NCBI RefSeq assembly: GCF_002217285.1 | Contig: NZ_MUGW01000027.1 | Span: 1 to 51,410, forward strand | DNA: 51,410 nucleotides | Direction: 5' to 3' | Source: Flavobacterium hercynium | GTDB lineage: Bacteria > Bacteroidota > Bacteroidia > Flavobacteriales > Flavobacteriaceae | Shown: positions 24,706-33,690 of the stretch, piece by piece | Position numbering within the stretch: position 1 is the stretch's first letter | Layout of the letters: every line of letters begins with the position of its first letter | Notes under the pieces: generated by a model | Database searches by the model: none | What the model was told of the DNA's origin: nothing | Seen by the model: the letters and a program-made list of their open reading frames with translations, nothing else | Program-made: the position numbers and the translations under genes

Positions 24706-26229
24706 ATGATTAAAACAGATATACTTATAATTGGTTCCGGTATTGCCGGACTTTTCTTTGCCTTAAAAACAGCTCAAAAACGTCCTGATTTATCTATTGT
24801 CATCATGACTAAAGGAAGTGCTGAAAGAACAAATACACAAATGGCTCAGGGCGGTATTGCTGTAGTAACCGATTTAGTAAATGATAGTTTCGAAAAACAT
24901 ATTGAAGATACTTTGCAGTCCGGTGGCGGACATTGTGATGAGAATATCGTCAATATGGTAATACGACAAGCACCTCAACGACTTAAAGAATTAATAGCAT
25001 TAGGCACTTCATTTGATAAAAATCAGGAAGGAAATTGGGATCTTGGTTTAGAAGGCGGACACTCCCACAATCGTATTCTGCATCATAAAGACAGTTCTGG
25101 ATTAGAAATTGAGCAATCGCTATTGAGAAGTTTAGAAAATATGCCTAATATTCATCTTCTGGAACATCATCTTGTAATTGACCTCAACACAGAGAAAAGA
25201 GACGAAACGGTTTGTAGTGGTGCATTCTATTACGATCAGTCCAATAATCAGATTAAATATATCAACAGCCGTACCATTGTTTTATGCACTGGCGGATCAG
25301 GGCAAATATTTGAGAATACTACCAATCCTGAAATAGCAACTGGCGATGGTGTTGCTATGGCAGAAAGACTTGGACTTGAAATTGAAGACATGCAATACAT
25401 TCAGTTTCATCCCACTGCTTTATATGCAGGAGAAAAAAATCCTTTCTTCTTAATATCAGAAGCTGTTCGGGGATTTGGTGCTCATGTTGTTAATAAAGAC
25501 GAAAAAAGATTTCTGTTTAAATATGATTCGAGAGGTGAATTGGCGACACGTGATATTGTTTCGCAAGGAATAAGCATGGAAATGCAGCAATCACAAACTG
25601 ATCATGTTTATTTAGATTGTAGACATTTAGACAAAACAGCATTTTACAAGCATTTTCCGGTCATTACAGCGCATTGTAACAAATTAGGGTTATATCCTGA
25701 AAAAGACCTGATTCCGATCGTTCCTGCCGCTCATTATCAGTGTGGAGGTATTAAAGTCGATGAGAATGGAGCAACAAAAATCAAAAATTTATATGCCATA
25801 GGCGAATGCTCCAGAACTGGTTTGCATGGTAAAAACCGTCTGGCTTCTAATTCACTTCTCGAAGCAATTGTTTTTGCACACCAGGCTTCTGAAAATATCT
25901 GCAATACCATTAAAGAATTTCCTTTTTCTATTAAAGTATTTGTTCCACAGCTTCCTTTTGCTAAAATCAAAACAGAATGCGAAAAAACAAATGCATTAAA
26001 AAAAGAACTTCAAAATATTATGACCACATTTTATACGAATGAAGACAGTGATATTAATAACATTAAAGCAAAAGTAGAAAGAATTAAAAACGCAACAGTA
26101 GCAATGATTAACAGAAGTGAAATAATTCTTCCGGTCATTGAACTTTCTAACATGATTACCACAGCTCAAATTGTTATTAAGCAATGTACAATAGAGCGAA
26201 AAAACACAACCGATTTTTTATTTAATTAA
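24706..26229 (+). CDS. nadB: L-aspartate oxidase
   Basis: A 507-residue flavoprotein that oxidises L-aspartate to iminoaspartate, the substrate of NadA. The dinucleotide-binding motif is 'ILIIGSGIAGLFFALKTA' (about residues 5-22), and the fumarate-reductase-like core shows 'NTQMAQGGIAVV', 'EGGHSHNRILHHKD', 'QFHPTALY' and 'CGGIKVDENG'. FAD contact is 'AIGECSRTGLHGKNRLASNSLLEA' (split at about 365-388). The C-terminal helical domain is present, so length is normal. It forms an operon with nadA and is followed by a bidirectional terminator. Confidence 0.97.
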   Translation: MIKTDILIIGSGIAGLFFALKTAQKRPDLSIVIMTKGSAERTNTQMAQGGIAVVTDLVNDSFEKHIEDTLQSGGGHCDENIVNMVIRQAPQRLKELIALGTSFDKNQEGNWDLGLEGGHSHNRILHHKDSSGLEIEQSLLRSLENMPNIHLLEHHLVIDLNTEKRDETVCSGAFYYDQSNNQIKYINSRTIVLCTGGSGQIFENTTNPEIATGDGVAMAERLGLEIEDMQYIQFHPTALYAGEKNPFFLISEAVRGFGAHVVNKDEKRFLFKYDSRGELATRDIVSQGISMEMQQSQTDHVYLDCRHLDKTAFYKHFPVITAHCNKLGLYPEKDLIPIVPAAHYQCGGIKVDENGATKIKNLYAIGECSRTGLHGKNRLASNSLLEAIVFAHQASENICNTIKEFPFSIKVFVPQLPFAKIKTECEKTNALKKELQNIMTTFYTNEDSDINNIKAKVERIKNATVAMINRSEIILPVIELSNMITTAQIVIKQCTIERKNTTDFLFN

Positions 26230-26256
26230 TTGATATTATTCAGATAGGAAACAAAC

Positions 26257-26302
26257 AAAAAAGGGAATATTATAAACGCTTGTTTTAAATATTCCCTTTT
26301 TT
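26257..26302. terminator. Bidirectional terminator between nadB and the phytochrome gene
   Basis: AAAAAAGGGAATATT (26257-26271) pairs perfectly with AATATTCCCTTTTTT (26288-26302) over 15 bp. A and T runs on both sides let it stop the convergent nadAB and phytochrome transcripts. Confidence 0.88.
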
Positions 26303-26322
26303 CATTATATTTTACCTATTGT

Positions 26323-28593
26323 TTAAAATAGTGAATCCTCAGGATCACAAGGAAAATAAACGGTGATTGCCGCACCCTCGCCTACTTTACCTTCAGCTCT
26401 TATATTTCCGCCGCAGGTTTGCATAATTTTTTTACAAAGGGCAAGTCCAACACCTGATCCTTTATATTCATCCTGATTGTGAAGTCTTGTAAATATTTTA
26501 AAAATAGAATCTGCATATTGCTGATCGAAACCTATTCCGTTATCTGAGAAAGTAATCCAGTAACAATAAACATTATTCGAATAAATATTAATTTCCGGCT
26601 CTTGTGATGCTGTTACTTTAATAACCAAGTCTCTTTCTGCCGATGCATACTTTATTGAATTCTGAAGCAGGTTAGAAAACAATTGTTTCATCAGGAAATT
26701 GATTCCATGAATTTCGGGTAAGCTTTCGCATTCAATCACAACATTATTCTCAGAGATAACGTCTTTCATTTCATCAAGAGTAGACTCCATAATAAAGTTC
26801 ATATTGATTTTCTGCAAAGCGTCTTTAGTATATTTTATACGTGTGTATTTCAATATATCTTCCAGCAGAATTTGCATTCTATTGGCTGATTTAGAAACTC
26901 GCTGTAACGATTCTAATACCGAAGCTGCAGGAACATCGTCTATTTCAGTTAGGAGTTTAGAGATAATCATTTGAATTTTACGAAGCGGTTCCTGAAGGTC
27001 ATGCGTACTGATCCAGTTAATATTTTCTAATTCTGAGTTGGTCTCTTTTAAAACAAGACTTTGCGAACGGTATTTTTCTTCTTCTTCCCGAAGCATTAAC
27101 ATTATGATCTGTTTGTGTAACGCATGCGCATAGTTAGCCGCAGAATTAATTTCCGGCTGTAGCCAAGTACTACTTTGGTTCTTTACAATTTGCTTCCAGA
27201 CATTAAAAGAGTTTCTTGGATGCAGTCCTTTACTATCTTTTATAATTGCTTTTGCAGGATCACCAGCCCATTTAATTTCTGATATGGTTTGTGGTCTGTA
27301 CCAAATTATATGGTCATCACTCCCCAATGCATGAAAAATAACCCCGGCAACATCGGTATGATGATTCAATTGCGGAAAATCACCACTTAACTTTTTGGTT
27401 GTAAATGTTTGTTCTTTGGTATGATTGGTAATTGCTGTAACAATATTTTTAATTTCATCTTCATCAGGAGTAATACCATTTTTATAAATAACACCTCCCA
27501 CTGAGATTGAAACGCCGGCCGCATTACACAAACGTAATAAATACGGACTATCAACCAGTGTTTGAAATTGTTCATGTCCTAATGGTAAATCCAGTCCCGT
27601 AAGTTTTTCCAGAGCCAGCGATGTCCTTCGTGCCACTTGATATTCTTCTGTTGATTGACGTAAATCAATCTGAGAAGTAATAAATTGTCCCTGAAGCTTA
27701 GCTGCCAGACGAATTTCCGGAGAAATATTTTTAGCAGAATAATGATGGCAGGCTATTAGTCCCCAAAGACGATCTTTATGGATGAGAGAAATCGTAAGCG
27801 TTGCACCTACGCCCATATTTTTAAGATATTGAACGTGAATGGGGGAAGTACTTCTAAGAATGGACAAACTTAAATCTAGATTTTTATTATCCTGATCATC
27901 TGTTGTAAAAACAGGAACAGGGTCGTAATCAAGATCAACAATCAATCGAAGCTGATTCTTTAAATACAATTCTCTTGCCTGCGGTGGTATATCGGTATGC
28001 GGATAATGCAATCCCAGAAAAGGTTCCAGATCTTCACGGCAATTCTCTGCAAATACTTCTCCGTTGTAATCTTCATCAAAACGATAAATCATTACCCTGT
28101 CATAGCCTGTTACTTGCTGAATACCATCGGCAACAAAAGCACACAGTTCCTGAAGCGAACGAGTATTATTCATGTGCGCCACAAACTGAATCGTTTGTGA
28201 GTACACATCAGGAAGTTTTTCTTTTTCACAAAATTGTGGTTCTGCTTCCAGAACATAAATATCGTTGCTTTTATGAATAGTGAGCTGATATTTATTCTCT
28301 AAAAGCTCAGTTTCAATAGGTAAAACAAACTGAGATTCATCTCTAAGAAAATATTCTTCTATGTTTTTCTGTGCAGCGTTTCCAAAAACTTCACTAAAAT
28401 CTTTTCCAATAATTTGTGTATACGACAAACCCGTAAAGACTTCTGTATTTGCTGTAACAAAGTCAATTTTCCAATCTGCAGTAAGTCCTAATAAAAATCC
28501 GTGGGGCTGTATACTTCCTGGAATATGAATTGGCTCATGTTCGCAATTGGTAAGGGTAACAATATCACGGTTAACTATGTCTTTAATTTTCAT
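26323..28593 (-). CDS. bphP: Bacteriophytochrome sensor histidine kinase
   Basis: A 756-residue red/far-red photoreceptor kinase. The biliverdin-attachment Cys17 lies in 'TNCEHEPIHIPGSIQPHG', followed by a PAS-2 domain, a GAF domain with 'HYPHTDIPPQAREL' (phytochrome DIP motif), and a PHY domain whose tongue has 'IKWAGDPAK' and 'HPRNSFNVW' (PRxSF motif). The kinase part shows the H-box 'WISTHDLQEPLRKI' (about residue 530), N-box 'LLQNSIKYAS', and 'DNGIGFD' and 'GSGVGLALCKKIM'. No response regulator is adjacent, so its partner is elsewhere. Its start overlaps the end of the heme oxygenase gene by 11 bp. Confidence 0.96.
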   Translation of the reverse strand: MKIKDIVNRDIVTLTNCEHEPIHIPGSIQPHGFLLGLTADWKIDFVTANTEVFTGLSYTQIIGKDFSEVFGNAAQKNIEEYFLRDESQFVLPIETELLENKYQLTIHKSNDIYVLEAEPQFCEKEKLPDVYSQTIQFVAHMNNTRSLQELCAFVADGIQQVTGYDRVMIYRFDEDYNGEVFAENCREDLEPFLGLHYPHTDIPPQARELYLKNQLRLIVDLDYDPVPVFTTDDQDNKNLDLSLSILRSTSPIHVQYLKNMGVGATLTISLIHKDRLWGLIACHHYSAKNISPEIRLAAKLQGQFITSQIDLRQSTEEYQVARRTSLALEKLTGLDLPLGHEQFQTLVDSPYLLRLCNAAGVSISVGGVIYKNGITPDEDEIKNIVTAITNHTKEQTFTTKKLSGDFPQLNHHTDVAGVIFHALGSDDHIIWYRPQTISEIKWAGDPAKAIIKDSKGLHPRNSFNVWKQIVKNQSSTWLQPEINSAANYAHALHKQIIMLMLREEEEKYRSQSLVLKETNSELENINWISTHDLQEPLRKIQMIISKLLTEIDDVPAASVLESLQRVSKSANRMQILLEDILKYTRIKYTKDALQKINMNFIMESTLDEMKDVISENNVVIECESLPEIHGINFLMKQLFSNLLQNSIKYASAERDLVIKVTASQEPEINIYSNNVYCYWITFSDNGIGFDQQYADSIFKIFTRLHNQDEYKGSGVGLALCKKIMQTCGGNIRAEGKVGEGAAITVYFPCDPEDSLF

Positions 28594-29188
28594 TCTTTCG
28601 CGTATTCAGGAAATGGTCGTGGATGCAATCAAAAGCATAGATTGCGCCGTCAATGATTTCATTCTCGCAATTATGCTCTTCTTCATAAGTGCTAAGTAAA
28701 TTCAAAAACGATTTCCAGTAACTTCCTGTTTTATTTCCATATCCATTAAAATAAGACACTCCTTTTTCTTCTGTTAATCCCGGAATTGTTTCAAGGTTCT
28801 TCAAAATAAACCTTCCTCCTAATGTTGAACCTTCTACTACATAAAAAATTCCAAGAGCAAATGCAGTTGAAACTTTCTCTTTATTAAAAACTCTATTTGA
28901 ATTAGTTTTAGTATAATTAAGATAGGAAAGATCAGCCTCAAGAAGTTCTTTTTTCTCTCTTGCTTTTAAATCATCAATTATATCAGTCAATAAAGGAAAA
29001 ATTTCTTCTTCTAAATTTGTATGAACATCATGCATTAAACTAAGATAATGAGCATAATCATTCATTTTCATATTAGGAGAAAGTATAGAAGCAGAAACTG
29101 GTAAACTTTCCAGTTTTTGATGAGAAGAAGCTGTTTTAGTTTTTAAATTACTTAAAAAAGGCTGAGATATATCTGAATTTGTCGTCAT
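28583..29188 (-). CDS. bphO: Biliverdin-producing heme oxygenase
   Basis: A 201-residue heme oxygenase that opens heme to biliverdin, the phytochrome chromophore. The proximal heme ligand is likely His23 in 'TASSHQKLESLPVS'. The distal-helix region 'FYVVEGSTLGGRFILKN' (about residues 115-131) and 'GNKTGSYWKSFLNLL' (about 150-164) fit the BphO branch. It precedes bphP and overlaps it by 11 bp, giving translational coupling of chromophore synthesis and apoprotein. It could also serve iron release from heme, but the coupling favours light sensing. Confidence 0.93.
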   Translation of the reverse strand: MTTNSDISQPFLSNLKTKTASSHQKLESLPVSASILSPNMKMNDYAHYLSLMHDVHTNLEEEIFPLLTDIIDDLKAREKKELLEADLSYLNYTKTNSNRVFNKEKVSTAFALGIFYVVEGSTLGGRFILKNLETIPGLTEEKGVSYFNGYGNKTGSYWKSFLNLLSTYEEEHNCENEIIDGAIYAFDCIHDHFLNTRKNEN

Positions 29189-29222
29189 AGCAAAAAATTA
29201 TAGGTAATGTGGTCTTAATAAG

Positions 29223-29255
29223 CAAAAATAAAGCTTTATCTAATATAAGCAACAA
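29223..29255 (-). promoter_or_regulatory. Candidate promoter of bphO-bphP
   Basis: On the minus strand TATTTTTG (29223-29230) with TTG (29250-29252, repeated at 29253-29255) 19 bp upstream: both elements and the spacer fit the Bacteroidetes housekeeping promoter. The box is 35 bp before the start codon. Confidence 0.55.
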
Positions 29256-29379
29256 CACGCTAAAAATATTAACTATTCTTAATCCTATCGGCTATTATAA
29301 TTAAAAAAACTCAAAGATAAAGGTCATAAGGATGAATTTAATTCGTCATTTAAATTCAAATCTATCCCCATTAGAACCT

Positions 29380-29387
29380 TATATTTG
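29380..29387 (+). promoter_or_regulatory. Candidate -7 box of the ApbE-Rnf-like operon
   Basis: TATATTTG, a perfect TAnnTTTG match, 32 bp before the first ATG of the five-gene operon at 29420. No clear -33 element. Confidence 0.5.
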
Positions 29388-29419
29388 TAATTATGAGCCT
29401 TTAATCATAATTACAAAGC

Positions 29420-29734
29420 ATGAAATTGAAATCAATCTTATTATTCCTTTTGGCTATTGCTCTTTTTTTATTTGGCAATAGAGAATTTTGGGAAAAATAT
29501 ATCAAATCTAAAGAAGACGAAAAAGAAGCCAAATTACTTCTTGCCGCAAACGACGATGTAGAAAAACGTTTTGAAATTCAGGAACTAAAATATGATTCTG
29601 TTTCTAAGAAATGGAGTAATCCTAATTTCTATTTTCAGGTAATTAATGTAGGCAAAATAAACTTTAAAGCTTTAAAGAAAAATAAAACAACTATAGAAAC
29701 TGATACGGACGAAAATGCCTCAGACAGTCAATAA
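29420..29734 (+). CDS. Small single-pass membrane or exported protein, first gene of redox operon
   Basis: A 104-residue protein with an N-terminal hydrophobic helix (residues about 4-20, MKLKSILLFLLAIALFLFGN) and a charged, Lys/Glu-rich periplasmic or cytosolic body ('YIKSKEDEKEAKLLLAANDD', 'SKKWSNPNFYFQVINVGKIN'). It ends in an acidic tail (TDENASDSQ). No heme, Fe-S or FMN-attachment motif is visible, so it does not replace RnfG. It overlaps the apbE gene by 20 bp, indicating translational coupling. Family not recognised. Confidence 0.6.
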   Translation: MKLKSILLFLLAIALFLFGNREFWEKYIKSKEDEKEAKLLLAANDDVEKRFEIQELKYDSVSKKWSNPNFYFQVINVGKINFKALKKNKTTIETDTDENASDSQ

Positions 29735-30650
29735 TTTATACATAACACAATCCCGTCAGCTTTTTTACTGTAATGTAAAAATTAAAATCCCTGTATACTT
29801 TAGTGAAAGTTTAATCGATAAAGCTTTCAGTATTCTGGAGACAACTGATCTAATGTATAATTCCTATCAGAGCGGATCTCATTTTTTTAATATCAATAAA
29901 CATGCAGGTGAATGGGTAGAAGTTGATGATCATGTCACTGAACTATTAAAAACGCTGATTCTCGTAAGCGAGCTTACCAACGGAACTTATGACATTACAG
30001 CGATGCCATTGCTTAAACTCTGGGGATTTTACCATAACAAAAATAATCTTCCCTCTACCTCTGCAATAAATGAGACTTTAATAAAAGTAGGATATCAAAA
30101 TATTGAAATAAAAGATAACTGCGTAAAAATTCTAAAAGGACAGGAAATTATTACGGGATCATTTATCAAAGCTTTTGCAGTGGATCAGGTTATTAAGATG
30201 CTAAAAGAAGAAGGTGTTTCAGACGGAATTGTAAATGCCGGTGGGAGCACCATTTATACATTAAACAATAACGAGCATCCTTATTGGGGAATCAACATAC
30301 CAGATGCTTTTCATGAAACCAATTCACTTGCCCGAATAACATTGCAAAATGAATGTTTTTCTTTCTCTGCTGTAAAAAAACAGTACAAAGAGATCAACGG
30401 AAAACGCTATGGTCATATCATCAATGCAGCGACGGGATATCCGTCAACAAATCTTCAATGTGGTGTTATAGCAAAAGATGCTTTTGTATCAGATGTACTT
30501 TCCTCCGCCTTGTTTAGTTGTGATGCTCAAAATTTTAATGATTTAAATGAAAAACTCAAGGCGCACTTTGAATTCAAATCATTTCTAACGGATGAAAATG
30601 GCAGTATTCTCAATAATCAATTTGTTCTGAACGAAGAACAATTACAATAA
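29715..30650 (+). CDS. apbE: FAD:protein FMN transferase (ApbE family)
   Basis: A 311-residue flavin transferase that attaches FMN to Thr/Ser of target proteins using FAD. Family motifs are recognisable though variant: 'GTYDITAMPLLKLWGF' near residues 91-106, 'ITGSFIKAFAVDQVIKML' near 149-166 (usual form has GxxAKGYAVD), 'NAGGSTIYTL' near 174, 'HIINAATGYPS' near 234 and 'DVLSSALFSC' near 258. It has no signal peptide or lipobox, unlike most periplasmic ApbE proteins, so it may act in the cytoplasm. It is followed 16 bp later by rnfC. Confidence 0.9.
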   Translation: MPQTVNNLYITQSRQLFYCNVKIKIPVYFSESLIDKAFSILETTDLMYNSYQSGSHFFNINKHAGEWVEVDDHVTELLKTLILVSELTNGTYDITAMPLLKLWGFYHNKNNLPSTSAINETLIKVGYQNIEIKDNCVKILKGQEIITGSFIKAFAVDQVIKMLKEEGVSDGIVNAGGSTIYTLNNNEHPYWGINIPDAFHETNSLARITLQNECFSFSAVKKQYKEINGKRYGHIINAATGYPSTNLQCGVIAKDAFVSDVLSSALFSCDAQNFNDLNEKLKAHFEFKSFLTDENGSILNNQFVLNEEQLQ

Positions 30651-30666
30651 TTACAGTACACAAACA

Positions 30667-31923
30667 ATGCATATACTTTCACTCAAACATATTACAAAAC
30701 ACGTGCTGATAGAAAACATTCCAGATCCTCCTGAGTTTTATTTACCACTATATGGTTATAAAGGTGTATTAAAGACTATTGTAGAAACGGGACAATATGT
30801 AAAAAAATATGAATTGCTTGCTCAGGCCGAAGATCTTTTTTCGACTGCAATGCATGCACCTGCATCAGGAATTATTGAAGGCATTGAAATCATAGAAGGA
30901 AAACCGCATCTTAAACTTGTAAATGATTTTAAAGAAACTGCAATTGATCTTCCTTTACAAAAGTCAGTACAATTAGAACCAGCAGCAATACTTGAAATTC
31001 TAAAACAATACGGAATTGAAGGAAGCGGAGGTGCACGTTTTCCTACGCACTTAAAATATAATTTAAGGAATGAGGATGTTGATGTTTTTATTATCAACGG
31101 AGCCGAATGCGAACCTTATCTTACTGCTGATTATGCCTTAATGCAAAATAAAACAGAAGCATTATTCAAATCTATAATCAGTATTCAAAAAATAATAAAA
31201 GCGAAAAAAGTTGTTTTTGGTATCGAAAAACAAAATAAGGAATTAGTAACTATTCTAAAAGCCTTTTACAGTTTATGCGATTTTCCGGTAGAAATCAAAC
31301 TATTGCCAAATACTTATCCGCAAGGAGGAGAATTACAGCTTATTAAATCTATTACTAAAAAAGAATTACCCAAAGGCAGCAGACCTTTAGATCACAGAAT
31401 TGTGTTGAGTAATATTGGAACACTTTGGGCAATTTATAATGCCTTATTTCACAATAAACCGTATGTAGAACGTGTCATTACGTTATCAGGAGAAGATGCT
31501 GTTAAAAAAGGTAATTTCTATGTAAAAATTGGAACTCCGGTCTCTCATTTATTTAATTTATCTGCTTCAAAAAAAGAAAGACAACAAATCGTATTAGGTG
31601 GACCTATGATGGGTAAAGCCGTGACAGATTATAAAAGTCCTGTAACTAAAGGAACCGGAGGTGTATTGATTTTACCTGAGATTCAAAACGAAAAATACAA
31701 CTGTATTGAATGCGGATATTGTGCTAATGCCTGTCCACAAAGATTAATGCCAATGGAATTTGCCCGCTATGCTAAAACAGAAAATACAACACAATTGCTG
31801 TCACACCGTCTTTTGGATTGTATAGAATGTGGTGCTTGTGCTTATATATGCCCCAGCGATGTACCGCTTATGAGAAGTATTTATCATGGTAAAGAAATTT
31901 TACAAAACACTATTGCACTATAA
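30667..31923 (+). CDS. rnfC: RnfC-like electron-transport subunit (two 4Fe-4S clusters)
   Basis: A 418-residue NADH/ferredoxin-interacting subunit. The N-terminal barrel-sandwich is 'VETGQYVKKYELLAQAEDLF' (about 39-58). The Rossmann-like NADH/FMN part contains 'GSGGARFPTHLKYNL' (about 118-132) and 'INGAECEPYLTADYALM'. 'GGPMMGKAV' follows near 313. The C-terminus has two cluster motifs, 'CIECGYCANACPQRLMP' (about 340-356) and 'CIECGACAYICPSDVPLM' (about 379-396). It ends right after these, so it is a short RnfC without the Ala-rich tail. Its stop and the rnfD start share a base (TAATG). Confidence 0.93.
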   Translation: MHILSLKHITKHVLIENIPDPPEFYLPLYGYKGVLKTIVETGQYVKKYELLAQAEDLFSTAMHAPASGIIEGIEIIEGKPHLKLVNDFKETAIDLPLQKSVQLEPAAILEILKQYGIEGSGGARFPTHLKYNLRNEDVDVFIINGAECEPYLTADYALMQNKTEALFKSIISIQKIIKAKKVVFGIEKQNKELVTILKAFYSLCDFPVEIKLLPNTYPQGGELQLIKSITKKELPKGSRPLDHRIVLSNIGTLWAIYNALFHNKPYVERVITLSGEDAVKKGNFYVKIGTPVSHLFNLSASKKERQQIVLGGPMMGKAVTDYKSPVTKGTGGVLILPEIQNEKYNCIECGYCANACPQRLMPMEFARYAKTENTTQLLSHRLLDCIECGACAYICPSDVPLMRSIYHGKEILQNTIAL

Positions 31924-33005
31924 TGAATCTAAATCCCCATATAAAAGCAAAGAAAAATTCTGTATCTGCCATTATGTTTGATGTCATTATTGCACTAGTG
32001 CCACTTGTATTGGCTGCTTATGCAGCATTTGGCTTTACGGCTATCTGGCTTATTACTACTGCTGTAATAACTTGTCTAGTAACTGACTTCTTATTCAATG
32101 CTTTGTACGCTAAAAAATACAATTCATTCCTTGACGGATCAGCTATTATCACCGCATTACTATTATCTTTTACAGTATCTCCTCTCACTCCTTGGTATGT
32201 TGTTGCATTTGGTTCGTTTTGTGCCATTGTATTCGGAAAATTATTGTGGGGCGGATTAGGTAAAAACCGTTTTAATCCGGCACTTTTGGGCAGAGAATTT
32301 ATGACTGCCTTTTTTCCTATAATGTCTACAGCTGCTATTTGGTCAACCAATTCGATTCGTAACATCAAAGATTTCCACTTGTTTGCAAATGATAGTTTGT
32401 TAGGAATGTATAGTAATAATCTGGTATTTAAAACTACAGGTGCATTAGGAGAATATTCTATGCTGTTTATTGTTCTTGGAGGTCTATATCTAATTATCAG
32501 AAAACGTATCTCATGGCATATTCCCTTTACAATTCTTACCATTTTTCTATGTGGTACATGGATTAGTAGTGCTTACGATTTAGAATTAAAATATTCAATA
32601 GCAGGAATGGTCTTGGGCAGCATTTTTATGGCAACAGATATGCCATCAAGTCCAAATGGTTATCCCGGCATGCTTTACTACGGAAGTATGATTGGATTAG
32701 TTTCTATATTCTTTATTTTAGGGAATGTCCGCTTTGAATACTTATCCTACTCTATCTTATTACTAAACGGATTCACTCCTTTTATAAACCAAATATTCAG
32801 ACCGAGAGCTTGGGGAGAAAAAGTAGACTATGCCGTTAAAACAGAAAAAATATTCCTTTTAACGCTGGCTATTATTACAGTTGCATTAGCTATAATAACT
32901 TTACACTACTATGATTTTATTAAATATCTTATTTACATCTATATTGTTTACATTACTTTCAAATTCAATTTTTCATTTATAAAAAACATTCATAATCCCA
33001 TATAA
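31923..33005 (+). CDS. rnfD: RnfD-like membrane subunit
   Basis: A 360-residue polytopic protein of the RnfD/NqrB family. 'YNSFLDGSAIITALLLSFTV' (about 59-78) and the C-terminal 'SPNGYPGMLYYGSMIGLVSI' and 'FTPFINQIFRPRAWG' stretches are diagnostic. In RnfD/NqrB an FMN is covalently held at the last residue of an (S/T)GAT motif. Here the aligned stretch reads 'FKTTGALGEYS' near residue 165, so the acceptor Thr appears to be Leu. It directly follows rnfC (1-bp overlap) and is 3 bp from the nitroreductase gene. Confidence 0.9.
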   Translation: MNLNPHIKAKKNSVSAIMFDVIIALVPLVLAAYAAFGFTAIWLITTAVITCLVTDFLFNALYAKKYNSFLDGSAIITALLLSFTVSPLTPWYVVAFGSFCAIVFGKLLWGGLGKNRFNPALLGREFMTAFFPIMSTAAIWSTNSIRNIKDFHLFANDSLLGMYSNNLVFKTTGALGEYSMLFIVLGGLYLIIRKRISWHIPFTILTIFLCGTWISSAYDLELKYSIAGMVLGSIFMATDMPSSPNGYPGMLYYGSMIGLVSIFFILGNVRFEYLSYSILLLNGFTPFINQIFRPRAWGEKVDYAVKTEKIFLLTLAIITVALAIITLHYYDFIKYLIYIYIVYITFKFNFSFIKNIHNPI

Positions 33006-33008
33006 AAC

Positions 33009-33662
33009 ATGAGAAAAATAATTCTTATCAGCACCATCTTAATTACGATGCTCTCTTGCAAACAGGATACTCCAGTCGAACAAAAAGTGTATAAAGGTAC
33101 ATCACAGCAAGCGATACTTGACAATATCTTAACCCGCAGATCAATTCGTAAATATACTGACCAGCAAGTAACGCAAGCCCAAATTGACACTATAATGAAA
33201 TGTGCCATTTTTGCGCCTAGTGCCTTAAACAAACAACCTTGGGAAGTACGAGTAGTTCAGAACAAACAGATTTTAAAAGAAATAAATGATCGTTTTTTGA
33301 ATTTTGCTCAAGGCAAAGAATTTCAGGGAAGTGCCGCTCATTATCGCGAACCGGGATTTAGTATTTTTCATAATTCGCCAACACTTATTGTTATTGCGAG
33401 AGACAAAAATAGCGGTACAAGTTCTCTAGACAGCGGTATCATATTGCAAAATATACTTTTAAGTTCGCATGCAATAGGTTTAGGCACATGTCCAATTGGT
33501 TCACTTGTTCCTATTTTAAATCTTCCTGAAAATCAGGATATCCTTAAGTTACTTAATATTCCGGAAGGTTATGAAGTTTCTATCAACATATCATTAGGTT
33601 ATGCTGCTGAAACGCCTACAGCGCCAAAACGTATTCCTGAAAGAGTAAAGATAATACACTAA
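33009..33662 (+). CDS. Nitroreductase-family lipoprotein
   Basis: A 217-residue FMN-dependent nitroreductase-fold protein with an unusual N-terminus: a signal sequence ending in a lipobox (MLSCKQD, Cys17), implying a membrane-anchored, extracytoplasmic enzyme. Body motifs are standard: 'ILTRRSIRKYTDQQV' (about 40-54), 'AIFAPSALNKQPWEV' (about 66-80) and 'LSSHAIGLGTCPIG' (about 154-167). It starts 3 bp after rnfD, so electrons could be handed from the membrane module to it. Most relatives are cytoplasmic; exported ones are uncommon. Confidence 0.88.
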   Translation: MRKIILISTILITMLSCKQDTPVEQKVYKGTSQQAILDNILTRRSIRKYTDQQVTQAQIDTIMKCAIFAPSALNKQPWEVRVVQNKQILKEINDRFLNFAQGKEFQGSAAHYREPGFSIFHNSPTLIVIARDKNSGTSSLDSGIILQNILLSSHAIGLGTCPIGSLVPILNLPENQDILKLLNIPEGYEVSINISLGYAAETPTAPKRIPERVKIIH

Positions 33663-33690
33663 TCATACCAAGGGCTAATCACATAAATGC

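Noticed and set aside
32018..32542. Minus-strand 174-codon ORF within rnfD
   Set aside because: Antisense shadow of a clearly recognisable RnfD gene with no independent signal.
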